Source: Paenibacillaceae bacterium
Lineage (GTDB): Bacteria > Bacillota > Clostridia > Lachnospirales > Lachnospiraceae
DNA: 64,000 bases
NCBI GenBank assembly: GCA_015057705.1
Contig: SVDU01000009.1
Location: 93,210 to 157,209, forward strand
Direction of reading: 5' to 3'
The position numbers were made by a program, and so were the translations under genes. Shown here in pieces: positions 62,536-64,000 of this stretch (position 1 is its first letter; each line of letters begins with the position of its first letter). The notes below the pieces were generated by a model. It made no database searches. It had not been told where the DNA came from and was given only the letters and a program-made list of their open reading frames with translations.

Positions 62536-63313
62536 CAGATTTCTCCTTTTTCTGTTCTTGATAGGAAAGACTGGTCGAGCTTTTTAAAGACTCTTTCATC
62601 TGGTGGTATTCACGCCGGGAAAGTTCACGGTAAGCACCCGGCTTTAAATCTCCTAGTTCAATATTCATAATCCGCATTCGCTTTAACATGCGCACTTCAA
62701 AACCAAGCTGGGTGCACATTCGGCGAATCTGGCGGTTTAATCCCTGGGTTAATACGATACGAAATGTTTTCTCTCCCGCTTTCTCTGCAAAGCAGGGCTT
62801 TGTGGTTACGTCTAACTCGGAAAGAGTGACTCCCTTTCGCATCTTTCTGATGAAATCGTCTGTGACCGGACGATTCACTTTTACTAAATATTCCTTTTCA
62901 TGAGCATTTCCGCTGCGCATGATTTTATTCACTAAATCTCCCTGGTTGGTCATGAGAATCAGACCCTCGGACTCCTTGTCCAGACGGCCTATGGGATAAA
63001 TCCTCACAGGATAATGAACCAGATCCACGATATTGGGAGCCCGGTCCTTGTCTGAGGTGGTGCATACCACACCCCGGGGCTTATGGACTGCTAAAAAGAC
63101 AGGCTCTGCCTTATGGCCGGTCTCACCTTTGGCTGTGCTGACAGAACGGCCCTTAACTGTAACAGACTGTCCCGGAAGCACCTTTTGTCCCGGTACTGCG
63201 GCCTGTCCATCTATTTTAACCTTTCCTGTCTCAATGAGCCGGTCCGCCTCCCTGCGGGAACAGATCCCTGCCTCACTTAAATATTTATTCAGACGGATTC
63301 CATTTGCATCCAT
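62510..63313 (-). CDS. rRNA pseudouridine synthase (RluB/RluE/RluF family)
   Basis: A 267-residue enzyme: an S4 RNA-binding domain (IRLNKYLSEAGICSRREADRLIETGKVKIDGQ, N-terminal) and a RsuA-type catalytic domain with the active Asp in YPIGRLDKESEGLILMTNQG. It modifies a uridine in ribosomal RNA. The C-terminal tail is lysine-rich. It heads a series with ligA and metA. RluF is the nearest guess, but the target base cannot be fixed. Confidence 0.92.
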   Translation of the reverse strand: MDANGIRLNKYLSEAGICSRREADRLIETGKVKIDGQAAVPGQKVLPGQSVTVKGRSVSTAKGETGHKAEPVFLAVHKPRGVVCTTSDKDRAPNIVDLVHYPVRIYPIGRLDKESEGLILMTNQGDLVNKIMRSGNAHEKEYLVKVNRPVTDDFIRKMRKGVTLSELDVTTKPCFAEKAGEKTFRIVLTQGLNRQIRRMCTQLGFEVRMLKRMRIMNIELGDLKPGAYRELSRREYHQMKESLKSSTSLSYQEQKKEKSDGRKTKKN

Positions 63314-63428
63314 AATTGTTCTCCCTTACTATTTGCTAGATAAAAATTATAACATTGCTAAAGTTGTACGTCAAATTTTTATCTGTATTTTGAAATCAAT
63401 TTTTCTTTCCTGAATGGTAAAATATGGT

Positions 63429-63457
63429 TTGCTTTTTCTTAGCATTAGTATTATAAT
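63429..63457 (+). promoter_or_regulatory. Predicted promoter of the bacteriohemerythrin gene
   Basis: TTGCTT (63429-63434), 17-base spacer, TATAAT (63452-63457), about 35 bases before the ATG. Confidence 0.65.
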
Positions 63458-63491
63458 AATAAATATCATTATTACATAGGAGGATTTCGTT

Positions 63492-63890
63492 ATGCCATGG
63501 ACACAAAATTTATCAGTTGGTATTTCAATGATTGATGATCAGCATAAGATGTGGTTTGAAAAAGCAGAGGCTCTCTTTGATGCCGGAAAGAACAACAAAG
63601 CGAAGGAATATGTAGGAGAGCTTTTAGATTTTCTTGATAGTTATACAAAAAAGCATTTCGCAGATGAAGAAGTTTACATGCAGAAGATTCATTACCCCGG
63701 ATATGCAGAGCAGAAGCAGGCTCATACTGCTTTCATTGCCCAGCTTACCAAGCTTAGAAGCGATTATAATTCTTCAGGCGGTAATTTACTTGTTATCTTA
63801 AATGCAAACCAGATGGTGCTTGAATGGCTGACAAAGCACATTTCAAACATGGACAAAAAGATTGGCGAATACGCAAAGACTGCCCATTAA
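63492..63890 (+). CDS. Bacteriohemerythrin
   Basis: A 132-residue four-helix di-iron O2-binding protein with the full ligand set: His in MIDDQHKMWF, HFADEEVYM (HxxxE), HxxxH in KQAHTAF and HISNMDK. It binds O2 in the cytoplasm and may protect oxygen-sensitive enzymes such as the AOR (inference). AGGAGG lies before ATG 63492. A group II intron-like end follows directly on the other strand. Confidence 0.93.
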   Translation: MPWTQNLSVGISMIDDQHKMWFEKAEALFDAGKNNKAKEYVGELLDFLDSYTKKHFADEEVYMQKIHYPGYAEQKQAHTAFIAQLTKLRSDYNSSGGNLLVILNANQMVLEWLTKHISNMDKKIGEYAKTAH

Positions 63891-64000
63891 TCGGGTAGGA
63901 GGTAGATAATTATTTTATCTACCGACCTCCCACACCACCTAGCATACCGTTCGGTACTAGGCGGTTCCTTAGTTTTCATAAACTATTGAATAATAGTCAA
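63891..64000 (-). mobile_element. 3' end of a group II intron (domains V and VI), continuing beyond the window
   Basis: On the minus strand ACCGCCTAG...CTAGGTGGT (9 bp) is topped by TACC-GAAC-GGTA with a two-base TG bulge, the layout of domain V. Next comes a domain VI-like hairpin (GGTAGATAA/TTATCTACC) and a terminal CTACCCGAT. It abuts the bacteriohemerythrin stop. The maturase would lie outside the window. The assignment rests on structure and recalled consensus. Confidence 0.6.

Noticed and set aside
1..64000. tRNA, rRNA, prophage or toxin-antitoxin genes
   Set aside because: None was recognised on either strand.

Overview
The window looks like a chromosomal segment of a low-to-medium GC Firmicute, most likely a Lachnospiraceae clostridium of the Lacrimispora/Lachnoclostridium kind. 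This is an inference from strong AGGAGG ribosome sites, AraC-regulated sugar ABC systems with GH43 enzymes, a tungsten aldehyde:ferredoxin oxidoreductase cluster, siroheme/ferredoxin proteins and an O2-sensing hemerythrin. No rRNA, tRNA, CRISPR array or prophage was seen.

Layout. (1) 1-10092 is a hemicellulose-oligosaccharide locus: two GH43 enzymes (one with an ankyrin-like N-terminus, cut by the window edge), a three-part Lpl-type ABC importer, a divergent membrane-anchored AraC sensor, and a class C beta-lactamase-fold hydrolase. (2) 10094-11798 is a Na+/alanine-glycine symporter behind a tandem glycine riboswitch whose terminator geometry predicts glycine turns it off. (3) 11831-12466 holds two gene fragments. 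(4) 12521-16138 is a sulfur operon (siroheme reductase plus CoA-disulfide/persulfide reductase with rhodanese) facing its LysR regulator. (5) 16169-23188 is mostly housekeeping: PhnP-like hydrolase, ferredoxin, XRE membrane regulator, YaaA, Bcp, an AraC/DMT exporter pair and a LytTR/LiaF-like pair.

(6) 23242-34967 is the centrepiece: a co-directional tungsten-cofactor block, moaC-moaA-MOSC/mogA-tupA-tupB-tupC-moeA-moeA/PBP-MOSC, then a tungsten aldehyde:ferredoxin oxidoreductase (AOR) with its own promoter and a Moco/Tuco-type riboswitch, then moaD-moeB. Together these import tungstate, build molybdopterin, insert the metal and deliver it to the AOR. MoaE is not in the window. (7) 35125-38404: MazG-like hydrolase, Mrp/NBP35 ATPase, DUF89, methyltransferase, thioredoxin. 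(8) 38543-44881: metals and export, with padR-fetAB and a heterodimeric ABC transporter with AraC regulator under a promoter-embedded dyad. (9) 44907-52699: small secreted proteins, a MATE/GNAT pair behind an attenuator-like hairpin, an NAD(P)-binding protein, and feoB with its Cys-rich partner.

(10) 52729-59342 is an accessory patch: HxlR, a doubly deleted ABC remnant, SDR, methyltransferase, TetR, a GGDEF enzyme, an XRE/DUF2975 pair, seven 20-bp direct repeats and an IS30 transposase fragment. (11) 59668-64000 returns to core genes (metA, ligA, an rRNA pseudouridine synthase, bacteriohemerythrin) and ends in what looks like the 3' end of a group II intron. Start codons were often moved inward from the longest frame where a clear ribosome site decides it.
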